Assembly: GCA_900545345.1 (NCBI GenBank)
Contig: UQYQ01000004.1
Location: 62,001-126,000, forward strand
DNA from: an uncultured Ruminococcus sp.
Lineage (GTDB): Bacteria > Bacillota > Clostridia > Oscillospirales > Ruminococcaceae
DNA length: 64,000 nucleotides
Direction: 5' to 3'
Shown piece after piece: positions 43,509-52,176 of this stretch. The translations under genes were made by a program, and so were the position numbers. Position 1 is the stretch's first letter. Each line of letters starts with the position of its first letter. Under the pieces are notes generated by a model that had not been told where the DNA came from, did not search any database, and saw nothing but the letters and a program-made list of their open reading frames with translations.

Positions 43509-45848
43509 TCAAATATCTATTGTACATTGACCGTTTAATTTTTGCTCAATATCATCACAAATAGCAGCAGCGGTTTCAGCTTTATGAGCATCAACGAAAA
43601 GCATAAGCCCTTTTCCTCTTTTCATAGGCTTAATAATGGCTCTTGCATCGTTTTTGCTTATCACTATACCGTCATCGGAGTGTTTGAACTTAGATTTTAT
43701 TTCACTGAAAAAGTTTTTAGATGCTTTATCATTGTCACTCAGTGAAATAAATCGCTCACTTGAATAAAACTGAGGAATATCCGACAGTGCATCAGACAGG
43801 CTTATATTTTTATTGGTCAGATAGTTTAAAATATCCGCAATCAGATACATGCCGTCGTGAACAAAACTGTTGTTTTCGTTTGCAGCAAGCTTTCTTGCGA
43901 ATTTATCTGCCGATGAGCAGCTTGAACTGAAATATCTGTACAGGTTTGCAGAGTAATTTCCTGCCAACTCGTCAAAAACACAAGGAAGTGTAAACGGCAC
44001 TGCTATGTCTTCATTTTTCTCAAAATGAATTTTCACACACAGCAATATAAGTCTTTCATGCAGAATATACCCTGTTTTTTCTGAATAGGCAGTTACTTTT
44101 CCTGTATTATCAAGAAAATGAAAAATAATTTCTTCACCGTTAATATCATTTACAGGAGTTATAAGTCTGTCGATTTCATCAGCAGTTTTTGTATTTGACG
44201 TTTTAACGGTTACATTAATTCCTTTAAGTTTTTTCGGAAATGCCGATTTAAGATGTGAAATATACATTTCATTTATATTGTCAGCATTTTTCAGGCTTCC
44301 GAAGTCTAATATATCTTTTTGGCGAAAAACCTTTGTTTTTAAGTGCTTTTCAATATCACGCTCTAAATTCCGTTTAATTCTTAAACCTCCGGGACATCTC
44401 AGAATAAGTTTCGGCGCAGGATTTGCCGAAACCACAGCGTAAACATCGGCACCTAATATTTTTGCGGCAAAATCAGCGGCTCTTTCATGAGAAATCCCTA
44501 AATTCCAGACGGAAATTCCGGTTGACATTATACCTGAAATAAGGGCTGTTGAATAAGACAGGCAATCTGTATTATCACAGCAGACCAAAACGGTTTTTTC
44601 CGAGTCCAGAGATGAGCCGAGTGCACAGCCTATTGATACTGCCTGAACAGGAGAAATCAGTTTATCACAGCCCTCGTCACTGAATGAAAAGTCAGGTCTG
44701 ACCCCATATCTTAAATTTGTTTTAAGCTTTGTGTTTTTTACAAGAGTTTTGTTATTCCACAGCTTAACGCCATGACAGATTACAGAGTTTTCTTCAATGG
44801 TTGATCCATCTCCTGAAACAGATAGTTTTTCGCATTCAGCTCCTTTTTCCAAAGTTGAATTTTTGCATATAACCGCACTTTCTATTTTTGCTCTGTTTCC
44901 GATTTTTGAGTATTCGCCGATATATGAGCCTGTAATGTTTACACTTTCGCCGATTGAAGAGTTATCTTCAATAACAGTTCCTTTACCTATAACGCTCCCC
45001 ATTCCTATGCTTACATTTCTTCCGATATATACAGGCGGGATAAAGGATACCCCTCTGAAAATATAAGGTGTATTTGAAATAACTTTATCTTCAATTGATG
45101 TTCCAAGCTCAAATGCATCACCTGAAATCATTTCTTCGGCTGCTTTTAACATGCTTTCAACTGTTTCGATTTTTTGATAGAAAGGGGCAGGAGAGCCCGC
45201 TTCACATAACTCATCAGTGTATACGTATATGTTCTGTTCCTTTTTTATATTAAGCCAGGAAAAAATCCCTTTCTTTTCAGCGTCATGCTTGATGCCGTCA
45301 AGCTGTGATGAGAGCATTTCCTTAGAAATAATATACACCGGAGCGGATTTATAATTTGTCGAAGGAAATTCATTAGGGGATTTTTTATAAAAACATTCAA
45401 ATCTGTTTTGCTTATCAAATTCAACAATTATATCATCATATAAATCCGCATCAGATGTTTTAAGAGCATAAATGCAGGCAAGTCCTTTTTTCTTTTCGTG
45501 AAACTTTTTCATGTCGGAAAGATTAAGCTTAATTATTCCGTCGGCTTGTACTATCATAATGTCATCTTCTTTATTCCACAGTTTTTTTAGAATTTCTTCC
45601 GCCGGAATTTCATCGCCGCACAAAAATGTGTCAGAGTGTATTTCGGATGCAACTGTTCTGTCGATATATTCTTTTGTGTCAATATTATTTGTAACAACCG
45701 TACAGCTTGTTATTTCATTTTCTGCCAGATTCTCAAGGGTATAATCTATAATTTTTTTCGAGCACATTTCCAACAGTTCAAGCGGCGTTTCCGATGTTAT
45801 CGGTTCCAAGGCTTCATTTGATAAATTGCAAAAAATAATTGTCTGCAT
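43509..45848 (-). CDS. degenerate nucleotidyltransferase / LbH / phosphomannomutase-like fusion
   Basis: A 779-residue three-part protein. Residues 1-235 follow the sugar-nucleotidyltransferase fold but lack the GGxGTR loop (the start reads QTIIFCNLSNEALEPITSETP). Residues about 245-370 are left-handed beta-helix hexapeptides (YIGRNVSIGMGSVIGKGTVIEDN). Residues about 385-779 follow the phosphohexomutase fold, but the phosphoserine loop TASHNP is VSANPAP and the metal loop DxDxDR is FLDNTGKV. Homology to ManC/ManB-like fusions is inferred. Loss of both active sites suggests a regulatory pseudoenzyme. Single gene. Confidence 0.75.
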   Translation of the reverse strand: MQTIIFCNLSNEALEPITSETPLELLEMCSKKIIDYTLENLAENEITSCTVVTNNIDTKEYIDRTVASEIHSDTFLCGDEIPAEEILKKLWNKEDDIMIVQADGIIKLNLSDMKKFHEKKKGLACIYALKTSDADLYDDIIVEFDKQNRFECFYKKSPNEFPSTNYKSAPVYIISKEMLSSQLDGIKHDAEKKGIFSWLNIKKEQNIYVYTDELCEAGSPAPFYQKIETVESMLKAAEEMISGDAFELGTSIEDKVISNTPYIFRGVSFIPPVYIGRNVSIGMGSVIGKGTVIEDNSSIGESVNITGSYIGEYSKIGNRAKIESAVICKNSTLEKGAECEKLSVSGDGSTIEENSVICHGVKLWNNKTLVKNTKLKTNLRYGVRPDFSFSDEGCDKLISPVQAVSIGCALGSSLDSEKTVLVCCDNTDCLSYSTALISGIMSTGISVWNLGISHERAADFAAKILGADVYAVVSANPAPKLILRCPGGLRIKRNLERDIEKHLKTKVFRQKDILDFGSLKNADNINEMYISHLKSAFPKKLKGINVTVKTSNTKTADEIDRLITPVNDINGEEIIFHFLDNTGKVTAYSEKTGYILHERLILLCVKIHFEKNEDIAVPFTLPCVFDELAGNYSANLYRYFSSSCSSADKFARKLAANENNSFVHDGMYLIADILNYLTNKNISLSDALSDIPQFYSSERFISLSDNDKASKNFFSEIKSKFKHSDDGIVISKNDARAIIKPMKRGKGLMLFVDAHKAETAAAICDDIEQKLNGQCTIDI

Positions 45849-46110
45849 AAAAAATCCTCCCGGTACTAAATTATATTTTTATTTCAATTTAGTATGGGAA
45901 GTTTTTTATATACATATACCAATCAAAACCAATTATATTTTTATAATAATAAAATGTTTTTCGAATATCATTGGCATTTCAAGTGAATTTTCAGTTTTCA
46001 CATTAAATTCAACAAAAAAGTATGGTAATTTAATTAAATGTGTGTTATTATAAAATAAGTATACTATTTTTTTATATATTAAATTTATGATTGGGGCAAA
46101 AATCATTATT
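45849..46110. promoter_or_regulatory. divergent promoter region ahead of nadB
   Basis: The inverted repeat TACTAAATT (45864-45872) / AATTTAGTA (45886-45894) lies just before the pseudoenzyme gene. The rest is very AT-rich, with several possible minus-10 boxes (for example TATACT at 46061-46066). No ORF is credible. Confidence 0.4.
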
Positions 46111-47628
46111 ATGAAGAATTATGACATCATTATTGCAGGATGCGGTGTTGCAGGACTGTATTCGGCGATAAATCTTTCTGAGAATTTAAAAATTCTGATA
46201 ACTTCTAAAAAAGAGCTCACACTATGCAACACTGCTCTTGCTCAGGGCGGAATTGCAGGTGTATATAAATCCCCTGAGGATTCGCCGAAGCTTCATAAAC
46301 AGGATACTTTTGTTGCGGGAGGATTTGAGAACAATCCCGAAACTACAACAATTCTCTGTGAAGAGGCTGAAATTGATATAGACAGAATAATAAATATAGG
46401 TGTCGAATTTGATAAAACCGAAGACGGTAACTATCACAGGACTCTTGAAGGGGGTCACGGTAAGCATAGAATTTTTCATCATAAGGATACAACAGGCTAT
46501 GAAATAGAAACAAAGCTTTTAGAGTATGTCAAAAAACTGCCGAATGTTGATATACTCGAAAATGCCGTTGTATGTGATGTTAAAAAGACTGAAACCGGCT
46601 TTTCATTTGATATTTTAGAGGGTGAAGAGCATACCGTTTATAACTCTCATTATGCTGTTATGGCTACAGGCGGAATAGGAAGAGTTTATGAAAGAACAAC
46701 AAACTCCGCTATTGCAACAGGCGACGGGATTGCCTTTGCATATAACATGGGTGCTAAAATTCACAACATAAGCTATATACAGTTTCACCCGACTGCTTTT
46801 AACGACCAATACAACCGAGAATGTTTTTTGATTTCGGAGGCTGTTCGGGGTGAGGGTGCTTATCTTAAAAACTGCTATGGCGAAAGATTCATGCAAAACT
46901 ATGATAAGCGTCTTGAGTTAGCTCCCAGAGATGTTGTTTCACATTCGATTATGTTTGAAGCTTCAAGGACAGGAAGCAATAATTTCTATATTGATATATC
47001 ACACAAGGATTCCGAGTTTATTAAAAACCGTTTTCCTATGATTTACGACAAGCTTATTCAGCTGGGCTTTGATATGACAACCGATATGATACCGATTTTC
47101 CCTTGTCAGCATTATCTGATGGGAGGAATTAAGGTTGACAAAAACGCTGAAACTACAGTTTCAAATTTGTTTGCCTGCGGTGAATGTTCATGCACAGGTG
47201 TTCATGGGAACAACAGGCTTGCTTCTAATTCGCTTCTTGAGGCTTTGGTTTTCTCACGCCGTGCGGCAAATGTTATTAATGAACGCTGTTTGAACAGCGA
47301 AATATCCGATTTTGTTTCCGCTGATTTTAAACATGATGAAAACGCACCGCATATTCCAAAGGGAATAAGGACCGAAATCAGAAAAATAATGCAGACAGCT
47401 TATTTTGTAATGCCTGATATAGAAGCCCTTTTTGAGGGCTATGACAGGATTAATCAGATTAAAGAAATCCTTTGCACAGGGAATTTCAAGGTGGACAGGG
47501 ATTATGTCGAGGCTAAGAGTATAGCTACCGTTGCGTATTTAATTTTGCAGGAGGCTAACAGGACAGCCACGGAAAATGCCGAGATAGACGCTGCTAAATG
47601 GGCGGAATATGAACTGAATAATTACTAG
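46111..47628 (+). CDS. nadB: L-aspartate oxidase
   Basis: FAD enzyme that converts aspartate to iminoaspartate, the first step of NAD synthesis. The 505 residues show the dinucleotide fold YDIIIAGCGVAGLYSA, ALAQGGIAGV, EGGHGKHRIFHHKD, ATGGIGRVYERTTN, IQFHPTAF, HYLMGGIKV and GNNRLASNSLLEAL, and a C-terminal helical domain. ATG 46111 gives the family start; the frame opens 24 bases earlier. NadC is 3 kb downstream; nadA is not in the window. A family-1 repeat follows the stop at once. Confidence 0.94.
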   Translation: MKNYDIIIAGCGVAGLYSAINLSENLKILITSKKELTLCNTALAQGGIAGVYKSPEDSPKLHKQDTFVAGGFENNPETTTILCEEAEIDIDRIINIGVEFDKTEDGNYHRTLEGGHGKHRIFHHKDTTGYEIETKLLEYVKKLPNVDILENAVVCDVKKTETGFSFDILEGEEHTVYNSHYAVMATGGIGRVYERTTNSAIATGDGIAFAYNMGAKIHNISYIQFHPTAFNDQYNRECFLISEAVRGEGAYLKNCYGERFMQNYDKRLELAPRDVVSHSIMFEASRTGSNNFYIDISHKDSEFIKNRFPMIYDKLIQLGFDMTTDMIPIFPCQHYLMGGIKVDKNAETTVSNLFACGECSCTGVHGNNRLASNSLLEALVFSRRAANVINERCLNSEISDFVSADFKHDENAPHIPKGIRTEIRKIMQTAYFVMPDIEALFEGYDRINQIKEILCTGNFKVDRDYVEAKSIATVAYLILQEANRTATENAEIDAAKWAEYELNNY

Positions 47629-47745
47629 CAGGGGTGACCCCTGCACTCAATCTGCCTTTGGGCAGTTTGATATAAAGGAAAGTTTGATAAACGGCAGGTT
47701 GGAGTTTTTCAATTTATAATTGAAAATGGATAATTGACAATTAAT
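47629..47745 (+). repeat. family-1 then family-3 repeat between nadB and partner 2
   Basis: Hairpin CAGGGGTGACCCCTG starts 2 bases after the nadB stop; TCTGCCTTTGGGCAG, AAAGGAAAGTTTGATAAACG and GCAGG follow to 47701. Then comes family 3, TTTATAATTGAAAATGG with ATTGACAATTAA, up to the partner stop. Confidence 0.8.
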
Positions 47746-47962
47746 CTTTATCGGATTTGTAAAACTGATTTAATAGGTTAATGCAAGCGTCTTGATGCTC
47801 AAATGCTAAATCTGTCAGGCATTGAAAAGCATTAGGTAATAAACCTTCATCTTCACATGCAATGGATATTTCAAAGACCTGTGCAAGTCCTGCTATTTGC
47901 TTAGCCTGAAGTGCTATATCTTCCATATCTATGGGTTTGATTTTAATTTTTTGGTTTTCCAT
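47741..47962 (-). CDS. module 2 partner, small helical protein
   Basis: A 73-residue protein, 95% identical to the module 1 partner. It has the core IAGLAQVF and FQCLTDLAFEHQDAC. The start ATG has GAAAGGAA upstream on the minus strand. It is divergent from an RHH protein very unlike that of module 1, so the partner does not appear to determine DNA specificity. Function unknown. Confidence 0.65.
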   Translation of the reverse strand: MENQKIKIKPIDMEDIALQAKQIAGLAQVFEISIACEDEGLLPNAFQCLTDLAFEHQDACINLLNQFYKSDKD

Positions 47963-47998
47963 TAATTTTTATTTCCTTTCATTTGATTTTCTATCATC

Positions 47999-48103
47999 AT
48001 CTTAACATAATGTACCCATTATTTCAATTGGCAGAATGACCAAAAAATGTACCCATTATTGTGTGATATTTATAATGGACACATTACCTTTTTTAGGTAT
48101 AAT
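47999..48103. promoter_or_regulatory. module 2 divergent promoters and operators
   Basis: Partner promoter (minus): TTGAAA 48022-48027, TAAGAT 47999-48004, 17-base spacer holding AATGTACCCATT. A second AATGTACCCATT starts at 48046, and AATGGACACATT at 48074 overlaps TGGACA, the likely minus-35 of the RHH promoter (TATAAT 48098-48103). All three fit AATG-N4-CATT. Confidence 0.75.
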
Positions 48104-48122
48104 ATATTTAGGAGTGAAAGTA

Positions 48123-48308
48123 ATGTCACAAACTCAATTAAGTGCAAAATATAATGCTAAAGCCTATGAAGAAATTAAGGTTAGAGTTAAAAAGGGCGAA
48201 AAGGAAAAAATAAAAGCCCATGCTCAAAAGCAGGGCGAAAGCGTTAACGGTTTTATAAACAGGTCAATGAAAAACCAAATGGAAAGTGATAATAATGAAA
48301 ATAATTAA
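48123..48308 (+). CDS. module 2 RHH-like DNA-binding protein
   Basis: A 61-residue basic protein starting at ATG 48123 behind AGGAGTGAAAG. The strand EIKVRVKKG is followed by helices EKEKIKAHAQKQ and ESVNGFINRSMKNQM. The outward strand residues Lys, Arg, Lys differ from Glu, Gln, His in module 1, as do the operators. The last 14 bases overlap the next gene, so module 2 carries downstream genes with it. Confidence 0.7.
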   Translation: MSQTQLSAKYNAKAYEEIKVRVKKGEKEKIKAHAQKQGESVNGFINRSMKNQMESDNNENN

Positions 48309-48687
48309 ATATCCGTCAGAAAAAGATGTGAATAAGGCTGTAAGTGATAAAGAGCCTTTATTGGTACTTATATCTTTTGATGGTGAAACGGTGATTGTAA
48401 GCCATATAGATGAAGCTGTTGAACATCATATATTGCTTATGAAAGCAGGGTTCAGCGACAGGGATATAGACAAATATTTCAGAATAGTTCTTGACGATGA
48501 GGGAGCAGACTGGACTTTTGTATGCCCGCCTGATTATAAGAACATATCGGATAAGAGCAGAAGAATAAAAGCGTTTTACAAAGACGGATTTAATATAATA
48601 TCTGATGTTCTCCAGGAGCTTGGATTTATGGTCGGCATAAATATTCCGAGAAGATACCGCAGACATTTTGATGCGTTGGGTGAATAA
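48295..48687 (+). CDS. hypothetical protein coupled to module 2
   Basis: A 130-residue soluble protein, probably alpha/beta, with an acidic first half (IKYPSEKDVNKAV, LLVLISFDGETVIVSH) and a basic end (VGINIPRRYRRHFDALGE). Its ATG overlaps the end of the RHH gene, which indicates translational coupling. No family is recognised. It lies between the RHH gene and a zeta-toxin-like kinase, so it could belong to a toxin-antitoxin-like cassette or to the module; this is inference. Confidence 0.6.
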   Translation: MKIIKYPSEKDVNKAVSDKEPLLVLISFDGETVIVSHIDEAVEHHILLMKAGFSDRDIDKYFRIVLDDEGADWTFVCPPDYKNISDKSRRIKAFYKDGFNIISDVLQELGFMVGINIPRRYRRHFDALGE

Positions 48688-48718
48688 GAGAACAAAAGAC
48701 TATGCTTAAAAGTGTAAA

Positions 48719-48746
48719 ATAGATAAGATAGATAAGATAGATAATA
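48719..48746 (+). repeat. short tandem repeat TAGATAAGA
   Basis: Three 9-base units (TAGATAAGA, TAGATAAGA, TAGATAATA) in the 100-base gap before the kinase gene. The count could vary between strains by slippage. Confidence 0.7.
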
Positions 48747-48788
48747 TTATCTGCCTGACCTAAGGCAAAAGCTTTAAGGAGGACATTT

Positions 48789-49352
48789 ATGAAAACATAT
48801 ACAATAGTCGGTGGTGTCAACGGCGTCGGCAAAAGCAGTCTTTCAGGTGTTCTGTCTGCTGAAAATACTGATTTGGGAATTATAATAGATACTGATAAGA
48901 TAACATCAGAACTCGGCGGTGATAGAATAAGCGGAGGCAAGCTTGCAATAGAGCGTATTTCTGACTGTTTAAATAGAGGTATAAACTTTACGCAGGAAAC
49001 AACTCTTTCGGGCGTGCGTACTTTAAAAACGATTCAAAAAGCCCGTGAGCTTAATTATTTTATAAGACTTTATTATGTTGGTATAAGCTCTTCTGACGAG
49101 AGCATAAAGCGTATAAAAAACAGAGTTGAAAAAGGCGGACATAATATTCCTGAAGAAGATGTGAAACGCAGATACTCTAAGCGTTTTGAGGATTTGGCAA
49201 AAGTTTTGCCATACTGTAACGAGGTTCGGTTTTTTGATAACGAGAACGGTTTTATAGAGAAAGGCGAATATAAAAACGGAAATCTGATTATTAAAACCGA
49301 GCAAGCTCCCAAATGGCTGAAAGAATTAAAAAGCTATTTAGAATCAATATAA
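48789..49352 (+). CDS. zeta-toxin-like P-loop kinase (COG4185 type)
   Basis: A 187-residue protein with Walker A GGVNGVGKSS at residues 8-17, IIIDTDKITSELGG resembling the zeta-toxin substrate loop, and the Q-E-T motif NFTQETTLSG. This fits the zeta toxin/UNAG-kinase-like family of predicted ATPases. AAGGAGG precedes ATG. No epsilon antitoxin gene is adjacent; the preceding hypothetical and RHH genes are the only candidates for an antidote. Many COG4185 members are not proven toxins. Confidence 0.75.
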   Translation: MKTYTIVGGVNGVGKSSLSGVLSAENTDLGIIIDTDKITSELGGDRISGGKLAIERISDCLNRGINFTQETTLSGVRTLKTIQKARELNYFIRLYYVGISSSDESIKRIKNRVEKGGHNIPEEDVKRRYSKRFEDLAKVLPYCNEVRFFDNENGFIEKGEYKNGNLIIKTEQAPKWLKELKSYLESI

Positions 49353-49567
49353 CTTAATGCAAGATGTTCCCTGCATCTAAGGCGGCGGGTTCCATTTTCG
49401 TAATTTGAAGGAGATACAATCCCCTTCAAATTACTCAGCATGGCGTTGCCGTGCCTTGCCACGTTGAATGACGGGGCGTTGCCTCTTATTGAACTTATAT
49501 AGTTGACAGATGAAATTTATCAATTATCTATTGTCAATTTTCCCTTTAGAAAAGGAGCTGACAGGCA
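49353..49567. repeat. hairpin-rich gap before the AI-2E permease gene
   Basis: It holds the hairpin GTAATTTGAAGGAG/TCCCCTTCAAATTAC at 49400-49435, GC-rich short repeats (GGCGTTGCCGTGCC, CGGGGCGTTGCC), and a family-3 copy with TTATCAATTATC and TATTGTCAATT at 49515-49540. No ORF is supported. Confidence 0.5.
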
Positions 49568-50758
49568 TTGTTTATAAACAAACGCAATAAAAAACTTATA
49601 ATACTGGCTTTAACAATTCTTTTAGCGTGTTTGGGGATTAAATATTTTACGGCAGTGGCAAGTTTTTTCGTGCATATATTAGATGCTTGCTATGCACTGA
49701 TTTTAGGCTGTGTAATTGCGTATGTACTGAATATAGTTTTAAAGAAGTATGAGAAAATTTACTTTCCGAAATCCAAAAGCAAAATAGTTAAAAAGTCCAA
49801 AAGGGGAGTGTGCATTGCACTCTCTATTTTCACAGTACTGGCTATAATAGCCATTATTATAATGATTGTTATACCTGAAATTTATGAATGTTTTGAGCTA
49901 CTGAGTGACGCTATACCTAATGCTATTGATAATATTAAAGAGTGGATAAATCAAAATATCGGTTCTGATTTTATTAAAGATAAGGTAAACGGTTTTAATT
50001 TCAGCTGGAAAACTCTTGAACCTGCGTTAATGGGATTTATAAATGTGAATTCATCTCAGATACTCAGTTCGGTTATTTCTGTGACAAGCTCTATTGTCGG
50101 AACAATAGCTGACATTATAATAGCAATTGTTTTCGCAATATACATTTTATATAATAAAGAAAAGCTTTCAAGGCAGATGGTTAAAATCACAAAAGCCTAC
50201 GGAAAGCCCGAAAAGAATAAAAAGCTTTTAGGTTATCTTAAAATTGCCGACAAGACATTCTCAAGCTTTATAGTCGGTCAGTGTACTGAGGCGGCAATTT
50301 TAGGCTTGCTGTGTTTTATCGGAATGATAATTCTGAGATTTCCTTATGCGGGGGTCACAGGTGCGGTTGTCGGACTTACAGCACTGATTCCGATAGTGGG
50401 AGCTTTTATAGGTGCAATCGTCGGAGCTTTTCTGATATTCACCGTAAGCCCTGTTAAAGCGATAATGTTTATAATATTCTTAATATTGCTTCAGCAATGT
50501 GAGGAAGCTTTCATATACCCTAAGGTTGTAGGAAAATCTATCGGACTTCCCGGAATGTGGGTTCTGGCAGGGATAACTGTCGGAGGAGGATTGTTCGGCA
50601 TTGTCGGAATGCTTGCAGGTGTTCCTATTGCAGCGACTGTATATAAGATTCTTCAAAAGTCTGTTAATTCGAGAATTAAGGAAAAGAAGATAATAAAAGC
50701 TCTTCAGGATAATAAAGAGCTCGGGGATACGATTATTATAAGTAATAAAAAAGATTAA
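49568..50758 (+). CDS. AI-2E family transporter (YdiK/PerM type permease)
   Basis: A 396-residue membrane protein with the family pattern: two N-terminal helices (about 10-28, 33-55), a third near 72-97, a long extracellular helical segment (about 105-165), then five closely packed helices from residue 170 to 365, with the signature GLTALIPIVGAFIGAI and MLAGVPIAATVYK. The start is TTG with AAGGAG upstream. Members move diverse small solutes or export peptides; the substrate is unknown. It is not linked to a quorum gene here. Confidence 0.85.
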   Translation: MFINKRNKKLIILALTILLACLGIKYFTAVASFFVHILDACYALILGCVIAYVLNIVLKKYEKIYFPKSKSKIVKKSKRGVCIALSIFTVLAIIAIIIMIVIPEIYECFELLSDAIPNAIDNIKEWINQNIGSDFIKDKVNGFNFSWKTLEPALMGFINVNSSQILSSVISVTSSIVGTIADIIIAIVFAIYILYNKEKLSRQMVKITKAYGKPEKNKKLLGYLKIADKTFSSFIVGQCTEAAILGLLCFIGMIILRFPYAGVTGAVVGLTALIPIVGAFIGAIVGAFLIFTVSPVKAIMFIIFLILLQQCEEAFIYPKVVGKSIGLPGMWVLAGITVGGGLFGIVGMLAGVPIAATVYKILQKSVNSRIKEKKIIKALQDNKELGDTIIISNKKD

Positions 50759-50766
50759 CGCTGAAA

Positions 50767-50838
50767 GTTTTCGGTCAGGCCTTTTCAAAATGCTTGCAGG
50801 TCAAGGGCAGAACCACCGGCGGTTCGCCGGAGAAAGGA
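50767..50838 (+). repeat. family-2 short copy before nadC
   Basis: TTTTCGGTCAGGCC, CTTGCAGGTCAAGGGCAGA and the hairpin CCGGCGGTTCGCCGG. It ends within the nadC ribosome site region. Confidence 0.7.
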
Positions 50839-50846
50839 CAAAAATA

Positions 50847-51686
50847 ATGAAACCATTACAGTTTGAAATTGATGATATTATAAAAAATGCTATTAAAGAG
50901 GATATAAACTATATCGATGTGACAACCGACTATCTGATTTCAGATGACAGTGTCAGCACGGCAAAGTATGTTGCAAAGGACGACGGCGTACTCTGCGGAA
51001 TCGATATAGCAATGAGAGTGTTTACTCTTTTAGATGACAGTACAGAATTTGATATAAAAATTCACGACGGTGAAAAAGTTAAAAAGGGTGACATTATTGC
51101 CGCTATCACGGGTAAAACCAAAGTGCTTTTAAAGGGCGAGAGAACTGCTCTTAATCTTGTTCAGCATTTGTCGGGTATTGCAACTATGACAAACAGGCTT
51201 GTCGAACTCACCAAGCATACAAACGCATCAATTGCCGATACGAGAAAAACTCTGCCTGGACTTAGGTCGCTTCAAAAATATGCGGTTACAGTCGGCGGCG
51301 GTAAAAATCATCGCTATAACCTTTCAGACTGTGCTATGCTTAAAGACACGCACTTAGACGCATACGGAAGCATTACAAACGCTGTTTCGGCATTGAGAGA
51401 AAAGCTCGGTCATACTGTTATGATAGAAGTCGAAACGGGAAATCTAGACGAAGTTAAAGAAGCTCTTTCTGTCGGCGCAGACATAATAATGCTTGATAAT
51501 ATGAGCTGTGAAATGATGAGCGAGGCAGTCAAAATCGTTTCGGGTAAAGCTAAGCTTGAAGCAAGCGGAAATGTCACAGAAGAAACAATTGTGAACATAG
51601 CAAACACAGGTGTTGATATAATTTCAGTCGGTGCGATAACACACTCAGTCAAAGCATTTGATATTTCAATGAAAATGCAACGGTGA
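50847..51686 (+). CDS. nadC: nicotinate-nucleotide pyrophosphorylase (carboxylating)
   Basis: Converts quinolinate and PRPP to nicotinate mononucleotide. The 279 residues show EDINYIDVTTDYL, LKGERTALNLVQHLSGIAT, DTRKTLPGLR, GGGKNHRYNLSD and the C-terminal ASGNVTEETI with VDIISVGAITHS. ATG 50847 follows AGAAAGGA; the longer frame is rejected. The last residues MQR and TGA stop lie in the hairpin CAACGGTGACGTTG of a family-1 repeat. Confidence 0.95.
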   Translation: MKPLQFEIDDIIKNAIKEDINYIDVTTDYLISDDSVSTAKYVAKDDGVLCGIDIAMRVFTLLDDSTEFDIKIHDGEKVKKGDIIAAITGKTKVLLKGERTALNLVQHLSGIATMTNRLVELTKHTNASIADTRKTLPGLRSLQKYAVTVGGGKNHRYNLSDCAMLKDTHLDAYGSITNAVSALREKLGHTVMIEVETGNLDEVKEALSVGADIIMLDNMSCEMMSEAVKIVSGKAKLEASGNVTEETIVNIANTGVDIISVGAITHSVKAFDISMKMQR

Positions 51687-51880
51687 CGTTGTATCCGCTG
51701 CCTCCTATAGGAAGTTTTAACTAATGTGATGCTTTCAGCAACGGAGGGCTGTTACTTAGTTGATATTGAAAGTATTCTTGGAATTGGTGGGTCACGGCAG
51801 GCTCTCTGCCTATTATATTTTTTGCAAAATGTTAAAGTTCGATAAACAGCAGGCTTTTCAGTTGATAATTGATAATGGAT
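51678..51880 (+). repeat. two family-1 copies and a family-3 copy after nadC
   Basis: Copy one (51678-51760) has the variant tail AGTTTTAACTAATGTGATG with AGCAACGGAGGG. Copy two (51800-51853) has GCAGGCTCTCTGCC, AAAGTTCGATAAAC and GCAGG. A family-3 stretch (TTGATAATTGATAATGG) then reaches the partner 3 stop codon. Confidence 0.7.
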
Positions 51881-51882
51881 AA

Positions 51883-52143
51883 TTATTTTTTATTGTTGAA
51901 ATTGTCCAAAGCTTTTTGGGTTTCTTTATCTCTCTCACGAGTTATTCTATCCCAGAGATAATTGCAGTAATTAAGATGTTTGATTGCTCTTCTGCATAGT
52001 GATTCAATAGCAAAGCTCAAATGTTGATCACTCTGACTTTCCGAGTATATTGAGAAAACATGAGAAAGTCCTGCTATAAATTCAGCCTGCTGAACGACTT
52101 TTTCCATTTCTACTATCGTGATATTGTTTTTTGATTTTTTCAT
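51883..52143 (-). CDS. module 3 partner, small helical protein
   Basis: An 86-residue protein beginning MKKSKNNITIVEMEKVVQQ. The core IAGLSHVFSIYSES matches the module 5 partner, but the first of the two family Cys is displaced (ESLCRRAIKHLNYC). It ends in a basic tail (RERDKETQKALDNFNNKK) longer than in the others. GAAAGGAA precedes ATG. It is divergent from two tandem RHH genes. Function unknown. Confidence 0.6.
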   Translation of the reverse strand: MKKSKNNITIVEMEKVVQQAEFIAGLSHVFSIYSESQSDQHLSFAIESLCRRAIKHLNYCNYLWDRITRERDKETQKALDNFNNKK

Positions 52144-52176
52144 TTTTTATCATTTCCTTTCATGTGGTATGCTTAT

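Noticed and set aside
48719..48746. Tandem repeat as a CRISPR or iteron origin
   Set aside because: Units are only 9 bases, three copies, with no spacers and no replication gene next to it.
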